Source: Balamuthia mandrillaris
Lineage: Eukaryota; Discosea; Longamoebia; Balamuthiidae
Length of the DNA stretch: 64,000 bases
Reading direction: 5' to 3'
Assembly (NCBI GenBank): GCA_031835245.1
Contig: JAVKOQ010000034.1
Location: 87,501 to 151,500, forward strand
The translations under genes were made by a program, and so were the position numbers. Under the pieces are notes generated by a model. The model was not told the DNA's origin. It did no database searches and worked only from the letters and a program-made list of their open reading frames with translations. Below, one piece after another: positions 42,601 through 54,433 of this stretch (positions are counted from its first letter, which is position 1; every line of letters begins with the position of its first letter).

Positions 42601-44178
42601 GATGAAGTGGAACGAAGCGATTTGTTGTTTTTTGGCTGTTTAAGGAAGCTTTGCAAGTCAAATGGTTTGTTAACAATGTCCATGTCGCTGTCGTAGCCAT
42701 CACTTGCTCCTCCTCCACCCATTTCTCCCCCTTCTGATAATATCGACAAAGCAGATGGAGAATGCTGATCAAAAGAAATCTTTCTCTGTCTTCCTCTTTT
42801 TCGTTGAGATGAAGGAGCAGATGAAGAGGAGGAGGAAGTTGCATCATCCCCCCCAGCACTGCCTTTGGAGAGGAAAGTCAATACTTGTGGCACGGAATAG
42901 AATTTTCGACCGTGAGGATCGACGTATATCTTCATCATTTGTGGCTTTCCATCTTCCAACATTTTGTTTTTGGGCTTGTAGTCGATGCGCCATCCCTCCG
43001 GTGGAACCCAATTCGTGTGTCTCTGTCGTTTTTTCCTCCTTGTCATTGTTGAGGTTGATGGTTGAGCATTGGTGTTGTGGGTGGCAGTGTTAAAACTGTT
43101 ATTGGAAGAGCTTCCTCCTTCACGGTTTGGACGTTTATCATCTCCGTCACTGTCGCTTATAACTTCTTCCTCGTCACCGTCTTCATCTTCCTCATCGTCT
43201 TCGTCTCCATCCTCATCGCTATCACTAACCACAAATTCGTGCTCGCCAGCAAGGTCAAGTTGATGTTGTTCTTCCTCTTCCATCACGTTTACCACACTCT
43301 CTTCTCCGCGAAGAAACGCTTTGACTTGCGGAATAGAGTAAAGCTTTCTGCCATTTGGACTCGTAAAAACTTTGCTGCGTTGAGTGCAAGATACTCCGTT
43401 CTTACACACTTCGCGAATCCGATTCTCCACCGTCCATCCTTCCGGCAACACAAAGTCACTTGATCTTTTCAAACTGCTCCTTTTCTGATGCCGAAGATGA
43501 ATATTGTTGGTGTTGTCGTTGAGGTGGTTCGTTATGGGGGATGTAACTGACTCAAAAGAAGAAGGGTTGTTGGATCTCTCAAGAGAATGAGAATGAGAAT
43601 TTTGGTGAGGAAGGTGCCCCATCATTGACGTCATTAACCTGTTTCTATCATCATCTTGGTATTTGTTTTCTTCTTCCTCTTCTTCTTCTTCCGCTTTGAG
43701 CTTTCTTTTCTTCTCGTTCAGATACTTTCGGGCGGCGACCAATCCTGGAAGCTCGTATCCTTCCGGGGAGACACACAAGAACGTGCCATTGGACTGTTGT
43801 TTCACGTGCCATCCATCCGGTAGCTTTGCTTGCATTTTGTTGACTCTTTTCCGTTCTCTCTTTTCTTTTCTAACTCCTCCCTTTCGTTGCTTTGTTGATG
43901 CCGAGGTTGAGGACGTTGAAGTTATCTGCGGTGTGTGTTTCTCTTTTCGTTTCTGTTGATGTTTTCGTTGATGCTTTCGCTTTTTGGTTCGTTTGGAAGT
44001 CTTCTTTTCTTTGTGGCGACCACGTTGTTGTTCTTCTCCCTTATGCAACGATAGTTGCTTCTCTCCTCGAGTTGCTTGCTGTGTTGTAACACAATCGTTC
44101 TCCAACCGGAGCACGTAGCTGATGGCTTCTGGCTTTAAATATAATTTACAACCATTTGGGGCTATATACACTGTTTCG
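39666..44178 (-). CDS. Array of seven MBD-like domains; probably C-terminal half of the CHD gene
   Basis: An uninterrupted frame of 1504 codons. Seven copies of a methyl-CpG-binding-like domain occur, each with [LPI]P.GW near its start and Y.[SD]P.G[RK]K[FL]YS.PQV at its end: about 44165-44105 (second half only), 43835-43720, 43445-43300, 43005-42865, 42445-42305, 41705-41570 and 41310-41160. Linkers are acidic, Ser-rich or His-rich; the last ~480 residues are Ser/Thr/Gln/Ala low complexity ending in a Gln run. In MeCP2-type MBDs the segment reads GKAFRSK with Arg133 contacting 5mC-G. Here Arg is replaced by Tyr (F/L-Y-S), and the Asp before VY is Lys or similar, so classical methyl-CpG recognition is doubtful. 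No ATG occurs in frame before 43834, and the first half-domain continues in phase from the upstream helicase exon through a 56-nt intron (44234-44179). If that intron is not real, the protein would start at ATG 43834. Confidence 0.8.
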
Positions 44179-45477
44179 CTGTGTTGTTTTGTTTTAGTTT
44201 TCTGGAAAATGACGAGAATGATAAGTATACATACAGAAGAGGCGCAACATTATGCCGAAGGTCGCCCAAAGCAGAGTCTTGTTGCTTTTCTCTCGTGAAA
44301 ATTGTCCCCCATGATGCTAGCACTCTTCTTCCTTCTCCTTCTTCTCCCGCCAAAAATTGTACCAACTGCTCATCTTTCTCATTCGCAACTTCCTCCAAGT
44401 ATTCCATCATCTGTACATCGTTCTGAGAGTTGTGACGGCGGTGCCATTGTAGATGCAGAGGAGAAGAAAAAGAATGATGCCGCCGAAAGGAGAGACTATC
44501 TTCTTGGCTGTTATTGCTCCTCTCTGCTGTGTTGCAGAGAAGAAACAAATCTCTGACCAGTTTGAATCTATGCCGATCTTCTTCGTTCCAGTGATGAAGA
44601 TGGTGCTCCCCCAAAAGAAAACGAGACTTCGCCATTTGAATGAGCAGATAGCCTTGCAGCAGGCTCTTCTGACGAGTGATAACATCGCACCATTCGCTCT
44701 GCATTTGCTCTTTTAGTCCTGAGAGAACCTCGATCATGCCTTGAAAAAATTCATTCCGTTTTTGTTGATCGTTTGAGTTGTTGTTTGCGCTGAGTATTTG
44801 TTTGATCAGCGTTTTGGCTGAAACAAACTCGGGTAAAGTTTTGTTCCAAAAGCTGGAGTCTTTCAAGTCCACTTCTTCCTTTTTATCGCTGCCAGTAGAA
44901 AAACAAGAAGATGGAAAAGAAAACGAAGAAGAATTTGTGGATCGTTGTAGGATAGAGTCTATGTCCTCGTTCAGCATGTTCTCCTCCAACTCCTTTTCTT
45001 GGTGTGGGTCGGTGTGAAATAACGAGTATGCGCCGTACTTGAGGAACCGCTCCATATCCTCTTGGGAAAAACAGGGCTCCTTGTTGCTTTCTTTTTGGTC
45101 GCTCCTCTTTTCGTTCAACTTCCGGTAAGCCGCTTCCAGCATGTAGCTCTCAAATGTATTCCGCGTTACCAGTCTGAAGTACAAAAGTCAACAAACATTT
45201 AAAAAAAAAAACAACGAACACAAGCAGAAAAAGGAGAAAGCAAACAAAGAAAAAGAAAGAAGCTGACCGATAGACTTTAACGTTTTCTGTTTGTGAATCT
45301 CGACAACAGGCAAGTGTTTGCAGGTCATTGTGAGGGTTCCAACTGCTGTCAAAGAGGAGTACCGCATTAGTGGCAGCAAGATTGAGGCCAAATACATTCG
45401 ATTTTGTTGTGCGTAGCAATAAGACAAATACATCTAAGCAAAAGCAGGGCAATATAAGTATAAACAGATAGATATGC

Positions 45478-45520
<43 letters not shown>

Positions 45521-48500
45521 AGGCAGGCGAAATAGACACTAACCTTCGTCGGGATTGGCAAACCGGTCGATCCGATTCTGTCGTTCTATTTGACCAACTG
45601 TGTTATCATCGATGCGCTCAAAGGGAATTTTTTTGTAAGATAGGTAGTCCTCCAATATGTCCAGCATGTTAAGCATTTTACTACAGACTAGGACTTTATG
45701 CCGTTTTTCACGCATTTGTTGTAACAGTTTATCTGTTGAGAGAACAAGAGAAAGGAGTGCTGGTGAGCAAAGAGAAGGAAGAAAAAAAAAGAGAAACAAA
45801 CCCAAAAATATAAGTTTGGAAGAGGCTTGAATGAGAGTATTGTTCACAAAATCGGGGTCCATCATTGAGATTTCATCCAATGTAAGGCGTCTTTTCCTCT
45901 CGCTCCGTTCCGTCTTTCCTACTTCCGATTCTATTTTGGTTTCTAGTTCTGCTTGTTGTGGTTGTTCTCCTTTCGTTTCTATGTCTACTCCTTCCATCGA
46001 TGCAAAGACTACATCCATGCTTGCTCCAGTGGCGGCGGCGGCAATGCTTGCTTCATCGAGGCCAGCAGCCACCATGCTACTGATAAACAAATCGTTACTC
46101 TCTTCCATTGTTGTTCCTGATTTTCCATCATTTTTTCCTTCTGCTCCTTCTGCCGGCCGCTTGTCCTTTCCACCTTTCTTCTCCTCTTTTATTTCTGTGT
46201 TGGAATGCCAAAGTGCGCGCCCCAAAACACATTCCTCCGCTCCTGAAAAGAGATACGGATGATTGCAACACTTCCGTAGTTCCTTCAGGACGTTGATGAG
46301 ATAGAAGGAGTAATTAGGCGTCGTTATTGGTCCTGCTTGTAAGAGAAACTCTCTGTTCTTCTCTAATACTGCGCGATAATAAGCTTTTTGACTTTGGGTG
46401 AGTTCCACTTGAATTATGATCTCTTCTCCTTCTGCTTCGTTAGAGATAATGTTGGGAACCGTCTTATCCATGTTTTTGTCTCCTTCTTCTCCTTCCCGTT
46501 TACTTATTCGCCGCAACAAAAACGGAGCTAATGCTTGATGAAGTTTGTGGGTTTGTTGTGTGAATTCGAGGTGTCCAAACCCTTCCGTGAACATCTCAGC
46601 AGAATACTTTTCAGGTTCCAAAAAATGAAGCAACGCCCTTTTCAAGAATAGTTAAAGTGAAGGAATAAAGTGAGAATAAGAAAGGAGAGCACAGAAACAA
46701 AGCAACGTACCAAAGCTCATCGATGTGGTTTTGCAGAGGAGAATTGCGAAGAATAAGACGGTGATTACTTCGAAACAGATCCAATTTCTCAAAGCAACCT
46801 CTAAAAAATGGCTGATGTTCCTCCTCAGTCAACACCAAATACTCCCATTGAATGCTTGATAGGAATGCACTTTCCACCATAATCATTTCACCGGAGGTCA
46901 CCAAAACATTAAACTTATTGAAAAAGATTAGCAGAGAAAACAGAAAACAGAAAATACAAAAGAATGTACAATTAGGTACCTTTGGAGCAAGCAGTGGTTG
47001 TTGTCCAAGGTAAGACGAGGAGGCAGGATAATACCATTCGTACTCCTTGATAACTTGTCTCGCGTAAGCTGAGCCGTGGAATAAGACGCAGTTAAGGTCA
47101 GTACAAGCCTCTATCTCACATTTCCATTGCTCCATTGCGCCCTGCGTGGAAGTTATCACCAAAAATGGTCCTCTCCGATTCTGTTCTGTCAGCCACTAAA
47201 ATAATAATTAACGCAAAAACAAAAAAATAAAAAATGAGCAATAGTTTCAGGAGGAACATGAAAAAAACAGCAGGAACATAAAATCACAGTAAAAGGTTGT
47301 AACACAAACCTGAAGCATAGCAATTACTTGAATAGCTTTACCGCTCATTTCATCTGCAATCAAACAGTTGGTATTATTGCACCAACAATAAACGAGCCAT
47401 TTGATACAATCTTTGTCCATCAATTCTTTGCAACCTGTGAATTAAACAACGGTTGCAATGTTATAAGAAACAACAAATGAAAACGAGAATGCGATAACGA
47501 AAGGAAACAAAAACAATAAAGAGTTTCAGTAGCAGCGTACCTTTCAACGAAGGGAGCTCTATCGCGTCGTCAGACGAAGATAGGCGCAATCTTTCTTTGG
47601 GGTAAAAATTTTCTACAAACAAAGAAAGGTTACAAACCTCACTTTGAGAATTGAAACGAGAGAGAAAGAGAGCAAAAAGCTTACCCGGAGGTTTCTGGCG
47701 CTCCTCAAAGAGCATTACTTTGTCATGCCATTTGGATAGGATCACATCCTCGGCCTCCCAAGTACATTCATCATACCCTAATGACTTCCACTTAACAAGA
47801 TACTCGCGCCGCCGTTCCATCAGCCGTTCGTTCATTTCATCGAGTTTCATGTTTGTTTGATGATCCAGTTGTTGATTTCTCCTGTTCTCTTCGTCTTCTT
47901 GTTCTACAAACCGACTTGCAATAATTCTATCAACGCAGATATAGTCTGGATTGAAGGTTTGTAGTTCTCGCTTTTGCTCTTCTTCTTCCTGCCCTATAAT
48001 CGCCCACAAGTTCAAAATTTGTTCCGATTCTCCTCGCTCGTCTTCATCATTTTTGTTGTGATTGTTGTGGTTGTTGCTGTATGTTGAGCCAATTCTTTGA
48101 ACTTGTTCCAAGTCACCCACGCAAGGCATGTACAACGGGTCCTCGAGCAGCTCTTCTAGTGGTAAACCCCTTCGCTCTCTGAAGAAGCGGCCTAGCCGCT
48201 GCCTCTCGCCAGACATACGAGCCACTGTGGACTCGGGTACCCATTCCAAGTGCAAGTAGGACCTTCCTTTGTACTATTTTATAATTTTGTGATCCAAGGG
48301 TTGAAAAGAGAGAAAAAACGGGTTGGTGAAAAAAGTGAAAGCAAACAAACGAAAACAAGGCGCAAACGTACTTTCACCAACAGTTCAAACTCCTCCTCCT
48401 CTTTATCGGTGGATGAGTGCAATTCAGAGAGATGGCCATACTCATCGTAGTACTTTCTCGCTTTGCGATACGCCAAAAACGTGTCGATAAACGTCTCTCC

Positions 48501-49173
48501 CTCACTAAACGTATCAACCTCTTCTTTATGACCATCGTCTCCGTTCTCTTCTTCTTCGCAGTCTTCTTCCTCGTCCGCACGAACACCATCGTTTGCAACT
48601 TCCTCGTGTATGTCCTCTCTTCTTACATGATGCAAATGTACTGCCCCTGCATGAGCGAGAAACGAGCTTCCTGATTCCTCCACCTCATCTTCCTCCTCAT
48701 CGCTTAGCATCGTCATGCCACCATAGTTCACCACTTTGTGATGCTTGGGCGGCTGCATCAACGTCGGCATTGTTGTCATTCGAGAAGGAGAAGGGGCGGG
48801 CGAGAGTGAGGCAGAAGGTGAGTGCGAAGGAGAGGGAACACACCCTCCTCCTCTGTGCGTGTCGTCATTGTGCATAAAGGGAAAGTCCTCCTCCGTGAGA
48901 GGAGGAATGCAGGGCGGACCACCGCTGCCTGCTCCTCCTCCGCCTCCTCCACCACCACTTTCGCCACCTCCTCTCACCACAGTCTCACCGCTTTCGAGCA
49001 CCTCGGAGGAAAAGGGATCCATGGAAGGGATGTCGGGTGGCACTGGGTCCACATCACCTACAAGAGCTGCAAAGATGAGATCAGACAGAGTTGGGAGGGG
49101 TCTTCTTCTTTCAAGAAGAAGAACAAGAAGCAGCGTTACCCTCATCTAGGCCCGCTGTGTAGTTGCTGCTCAT
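44162..49173 (-). CDS. CHD-type chromodomain/SNF2 protein with degenerate ATPase motifs
   Basis: Exons: 49173-49140, 49057-48372, 48273-47685, 47612-47541, 47434-47310, 47195-46980, 46913-46711, 46637-45802, 45732-45544, 45433-45268, 45173-44235 (then spliced to 44178) or 45173-44162 if unspliced. Tandem chromodomains are present (ESTVARMSGERQRLGRFF; EYLVKWKSLGYDECTWE), followed by a full-length SNF2 two-lobe region aligning with CHD1/Mi-2: ADEMSGKAIQVIAML, GPFLVITSTQGAMEQWKCEI, WEYLVLTEEEHQPFF, LRNSPLQNHIDELW, KELRKCCNHPYLF, RHKVLVCSKMLNMLDILEDY and FDSSWNPHNDLQTLACC. The ATP motifs are damaged: Walker A GLGKT is SGKA, DEAH is EEEH, and the motif VI arginines are Cys. Remodelling by ATP hydrolysis is thus unlikely; histone binding may remain. 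The N-terminus is acidic and Gly/Ser/Pro-rich. Exon phases keep the frame throughout, so this is not a decayed pseudogene. The predicted product is 1375 residues alone or 2855 when fused to the MBD array. Confidence 0.85.
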
Positions 49174-50332
49174 CTTCTTCTCGTCGTTTTTGTTTTATTT
49201 TGCGGCCACAAAAAAGAAGAGAAGCGAAGCGATGCAAAACTGTCTAAATAATCATGTAGTGTGTGTGTGAAGAAACATCAAAGTCGTTAACGATAAGAAC
49301 AAGGACGTGTGGCGCAGCAAACCTCATCTTTAAATGCTTCCTTCTCCACTCACAACCACACACAATTTCACAAAAAAAAATAAAGTTTAAAACTTAATCT
49401 TTGAAGTTAAATAAATAAATAAATTTAACTTTTTGTTTAACGTCAATTTTTTTTTAAATAAGATTGAAAGGAAGAAACGAGCGTACCGTGCCCTCTAAAC
49501 CACGATAGTGTTTTTTTTTTTAAAAAAAAAACGGCCACCCACTCGAAGGAACGATTTCGTTCACAACAAGGAGGACGATCCGATCCGCCGCGAATCAAAA
49601 AAAAAAATCCAATCCCAATCCCAATCCCAATCAAAAAAAAGCGTTCTTCCTTCTGGCTACACTTTTTTTTTGTTGTTCAAAACCCAAGTTAAAACTTTTC
49701 CTTTTTGTAGAATTAAAGTTTAACTTTCTGTCCACAAAAATCCCCCGTTTGATTTACGATTGGTGGCGGAAAAAACTATATGAGGGTTCATGATAACTGG
49801 GAATTTTCGGTGGATTATCGATCATCTTGGATGAATCTTTGCCATCACCAACGAATGAGCAATCAAAGGATAGGATTTAAGGTGGGGAAGGCAAAGAAGA
49901 GAGAAAGAGAGCAAAAAATGACGAATGCTGCGTAACACTGGTGGCAAGGAAGATTGGGTTGCCGTAGGTTTGTAGCGCGATAGCGGAGGTGTGTGTTCTC
50001 CCCCTGTTTTTTTTTAAAAATAACAACAACAAAACAAAGTGCTACTTTCCCCACTTGCTACCCTTCATTGCGGGATCAGATTTTTTTTTTTAGGCGGGGG
50101 GGCGTGCGGGTGTCCATTCCATTCTTCCTTTTCATTCATCCCTTTTTTCGCTCGAAAGTCACCACCAGAGCTCACCGAAGAAGAAACGCAAGAAGAACGA
50201 CGAAGAAGAAGAGGGAAGAGCACAAGTTCCGCTTGGTGTGAAGAAAAACAAACGAACAAGACAACAAATTAATAATAATACTCTTAATAAGAGCGGGAAG
50301 GCCGTCGCTCTCGTGTTACACAGCGCGCAGCG
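49174..50332. promoter_or_regulatory. Divergent intergenic region between the CHD and acyltransferase genes
   Basis: About 1.16 kb, AT-rich near 49380-49740. It contains several GTTAAA/TTTAAC boxes (49386, 49406, 49425, 49435, 49690, 49715), a T/A run palindrome at 49509-49530, and four CCCAAT units in tandem at 49609-49632. The part next to the acyltransferase ATG is purine-rich. Nothing coding is supported. Confidence 0.4.
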
Positions 50333-50899
50333 ATGGACTACTTTCAGGATTACAACACCGAGTTGGAAGCGCTTGGCACTGAGCCCATGGGGGTTTCGCA
50401 AGGTTTTTCTTTCTTTTGTCTTTTTGTTTGTCTTTTATTGTTGCTTACGAGTGCACACTGTTCTTGTTCTTCTTGTTCTTCTTCTTCTTTCTTCTTGTTC
50501 TTCTTCTTGTTCTTCTTCTTGTTCTTCTTGTTCTTCTTCTTCTTCTTCTTCTTGTTCTTCTTCTTCTTCTTCTTCTTGTTCTTCTTCTTCTTCTTCTTGT
50601 TCTTCTTCTTCTTCTTCTTGTTCTTCTTCTTCTTCTTCTTCTTCTTCTTCTTCTTCTTCTTCTTCTTCTTCTTGTTCTTCTTGTTCTTCTTCTTCTTCTT
50701 GTTCTTCTTCTTCTTCTTGTTCTTCTTCTTCTTCTTCTTGTTCTTCTTCTTGTTCTTCTTCTTCTTCTTCTTCATGTTCTTCTTCTTCGTCTTCTTCTTC
50801 CTCTTTTGGTTTTTAAGATGTGCACAAGGACAACCTCTTCAAAAAGTCCCACGCGGTGGACATGGAAGGCACTGGCATGGTGGTACCGTTTTTTTCTCT

Positions 50900-50953
<54 letters not shown>

Positions 50954-53900
50954 GTTCCCTCGCTTTCGTTGTGTTCTATGTACTTCTTTTAGCGTTTCTT
51001 TCTTCTGTTCTCTTATTTACGCTCCGTGCTTTCCTCGCCTCCTCTCCCTTATTTTCTCACTTTTCTCCTCTGGTCTCTCTTCTATTTTCGATTTGTTAAA
51101 ATATTAAAACACAGGAACGGGGATTGAAGACAAGCTTTTTTGACCTGTGGAAGGCCATTAGAGGGTACCAAGAGGTTCACGGGCACCACCCACCCTTTCC
51201 TCAGGATGAAGAAAAGATCAAGGAAGCCATTTTTAATTCTCCACACGTTCAAGAGGTACGTTAATTTGGCTTCAAGAGAGCAGAGAGCCAAAGCATAGAG
51301 AAAAAGAGAATAAAAGGAAACGAGAAGAGAAGAGGAGAAAAGAGAGAAGACAGGAATGCAAATGCCCATTACTCATACAATGAGCATTTTAGGCCATTCG
51401 ACATTTTGCAATAGAGAACTCGCTCACGGAGCGACACGCACATGAGAAAGTGAGAGGCATGTTGGACCTTATGGTTGCCAAGTTTGACTCGCGAGTCGCT
51501 CGTTCTTTTGAGTATGTTATGACAAAGGTTTTACGGCGGCTGTTTGTCTCTATCCAGGTTGACGAACGAGGACTCGAAATGGTTTGATTTCTTTATACTA
51601 TTTATTGTTGTGTTGTTTCTCTTCATTCATTTTCTTATCTTTATTAATCTTTTTGTAAACAAAAAGGTGAAAGATATAGCAGATACAGGCGTGCCAATAG
51701 TGTTAATGCCAACTCACAAAAGTCACATAGATTACATCGTTATGTCCATTATTTGTTTCCATTGCAACCTCTCTTTGCCTTATATTGCTGCTGGAGACAA
51801 CCTCAACATCCCCGTCATTGGTCCTTTGCTTCGGTCTCTATTTTCTTCCTTGCACTCTTTTTAAACCCTCCTACTTTTTGTTTCTTCTAGGCTTGCTTCC
51901 TTAATGCTGACCTTCGCTTTTCCGATGCACAGGAAAGCAGGAGCCTTCTTTATAAGGCGCCAATTTGGAACAGACCCTCTCTATGCTATTCTGTTCAAAG
52001 AATATGTGGAACAAATCTTACGAGGAGGTATTACCAACACAAACATTAAAATAATAACAAAGCAAACAATACTCACAACTAATGAACCAAACAGGACACA
52101 TGATGGAGTTTTTCGTGGAGGGAGGACGGAGTCGTAGCGGTAAAGTCTTGCGGCCCAAGATGGGTCTTCTCTCCGTCATTGCCAATGCCGTCATGTCCCA
52201 GAAAATTCAGGACGCAGTGCTCATCCCCATCTCTATCAACTATGACAAAGTGGTGGAGGGAGAGTCCTACACGAAGGAACTATTGGGAGCGAACAAGACG
52301 CCGGAATCGCTGATGGGAGTATTGAAGAGTGCTAAATTGTTGAAAGTAAAGTTTGGCAAAGTGGACGTAAACTTTGGTACGTTCTTCTGTTTATTCTTTT
52401 CACATGTCATTTGCTTTCCTTTTGTTGAGTTAACCCAAAACACAACTGTTTTAAAAAACATAGGAACTCCTATTTCAACCGCAAGATTTTTGAGTCGTAA
52501 AGAACAACAACAGTTCACGAAACAATCCTTAACACACACAACGGACGAACGAACGAAACCAAAACAGACGAACAAACAAAAAGAAACAGAAGCAGAAACA
52601 GAAATTCAACCAGAAGTTGAAAGAGAAGAGGAAGACGCTGAGAATGACGACGAAAAGGAAATGGAAGCCAAAGAGACGGAGGAGCAAAATAAAGCAACAA
52701 ACACGAAAGATCTGTTGGGAGAGGAGCCTGAACCTGAAGTTCGTCGGTTGATTCGGGCTTTAGCCTACAGGTATCTTTCTCTTTCTTTTTGTTTCATATG
52801 TCTCTCTATCTGTGATCATTCTCATGACATGGCCAATATAGAGTGCTGTACGAATGTAACAAAGTGTCAATGGCGCGACCCACGGCTCTAGTTGCAACCG
52901 TTCTACTAACGCACCATGGCAGAGGCATAAGCCTCTCCGATCTTTGTTCACGAGTGGAGCAACTCTGCAAAGAAATCGTGTTACGCGGTGGCCGTGTTGC
53001 TGGCTTTAACGTACGTCTTTCTTTTTCTCTTTTCCCAATAGGAAAAAAGCCAAACAAAAACTAACTATTGTAAACCTTTTGTGATTTTTTTTTGTTTCAC
53101 AGAGTGGAAAAGGTCACAGCAGCCTTCGGCTCATAGAGAATGCGTTAGCTGTGCTCGGCTCGTTGGTGAAGCACCACAAGAATCTGTTGGAGGCTGTCTA
53201 CGAGCCCATTCAACGCTTGGAGCTGACCTTCTACAAGAACTCGATCGTTCACTGGTTCGTGTCGGAGGGAATGGTGGCCCTCGCATTGTACGCCGCCATG
53301 AAGCCCAGTTTCAGGGACTTGGACAACGCTCGCGTGCTAAAGGCCGATATTTTGGATCGTGTTAAATTCATATCGCAACTTCTTAAACTTGTACTTATTC
53401 TTCTCTCACGCTTCTCCTTGCTCTTCACACTTCGTAGTTGTTTACTCGTTCGCTTCTCTCCTTGTTTACATTTCATCCATCTTTTCAGGAATTTATTTAT
53501 AAGCCATCACCCGACATCATCGAGAACTTTGAGGTCTCTCTCTACCACATGCAACAACGCGGCATCATCCGCCTAGAGAACGAACAAAAGACCATCCGCA
53601 GCGGCGACATCACCGCTCCTCCTCCCACCAGCCTTCTCCTTTCCGCCTCCTCTCCATCTTCTTCTGTGCTTCTTCAACCCAACTCGACGTCGGATGTCGA
53701 CTCTGCCAATGACGTTTGGATCTCGTTGGACTCTCGGCGGGACAAAAATCATCAGACTTTCCTCTTCCTCTGTTCCCTCTTTTGGCCATTTGTGGACTCG
53801 TATTGGCTGATCGCCAGCACCGCCCGTTCTTTGCTCCGAGGCAACGTGACCACCACCACCTCCAACTTTTTGGCCCGAACGCGAACCTTTGCCTATATCA

Positions 53901-54235
53901 GGTATTTCGATGGGGAGCTCAACTTTGTGGAGGCGATGTCCCACGAGACGCTCACCAACGCTTTGGACATGTTTACTGAGATGAAAGTCTTTCGGTGCGA
54001 CCGGTTCGTTTTTTTTTCTGTTTTGTTGTTTGCCGCTTCTCTTCTGTCTTTCTCATCCCAAACAAAAACAAGAGTATTTTCAGCCAAAGTGACGACCGTA
54101 AAGTTGCGACAGGCCTACGTGAAGAAGGGAGGCAAAAAGCTGAACGCCCTGGTGGATCGCATCCAAAGCTTCCGTCGGGAGGCATGGCTGGACGCCAAAC
54201 ACCTCGACCTGCCTCCTGCCCTTGCTCGTCTCTGA
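50333..54235 (+). CDS. Glycerol-3-phosphate / dihydroxyacetone-phosphate O-acyltransferase
   Basis: Twelve exons (50333-50402, 50818-50882, 51115-51255, 51393-51581, 51667-51833, 51933-52027, 52095-52376, 52464-52770, 52842-53010, 53103-53390, 53489-54003, 54073-54235) sum to 2451 nt, 816 residues. It transfers a fatty acyl group to the sn-1 position of G3P or DHAP, the first step of glycerolipid or ether-lipid synthesis. All four PlsB/GNPAT motifs are present: THKSHIDY (catalytic H....D), GAFFIRR, FVEGGRSRSGK and IPISINYDKVVEG. NLNIPVIGPLLRKAG fits the PlsB/GPAT1 branch; an acidic Glu-rich insert (52560-52720) is extra. The C-terminal half (VLLTHHGRGISLSDL, FLCSLFWPFVDSYWL) matches long GPATs rather than short LPAATs. 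Whether it is mitochondrial, ER or peroxisomal cannot be told; no clear PTS1 (ends LARL). Intron 1 is a CTT/CTTGTT microsatellite. Confidence 0.88.
50459..50808. repeat. (TTC)n/(TTCTTG) array in acyltransferase intron 1
   Basis: About 350 bp of TTC triplets interrupted by TTG, filling intron 1. The long apparent frames through it are repeat artefacts. Confidence 0.95.
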
Positions 54236-54433
54236 CCCGGTCAATTTCACGACGACATGAATTGATGTCTACAAATTTTCATAAACAGATATATTGTCGA
54301 CTTCATTTCATTATCCGATCTATCGTAAAATGGACCAATGGCAACGCGAAGTTGACGTCAATTTCGGCTAAATTACCGGTTAATATAAATTGTAATGAAA
54401 AAAAAAAGAAGGAAAAAAAAAAGAAGAAAAAAA
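54236..54433. promoter_or_regulatory. Short promoter of the Grx-DEP-DUF547 gene
   Basis: In under 200 bp after the acyltransferase stop lie GTCGAC within ATTGTCGACTTC (54293-54304), a CCAAT box (54334), a perfect CRE palindrome TGACGTCA (54353-54360) and ACCGGT (54375). The same first and third elements co-occur in the EFL1/Rab intergenic region. Confidence 0.45.

Noticed and set aside
49609-49632. CCCAAT tandem units as an internal telomere-like repeat
   Set aside because: Only four copies and not matching any known telomere unit; better treated as a short promoter repeat.
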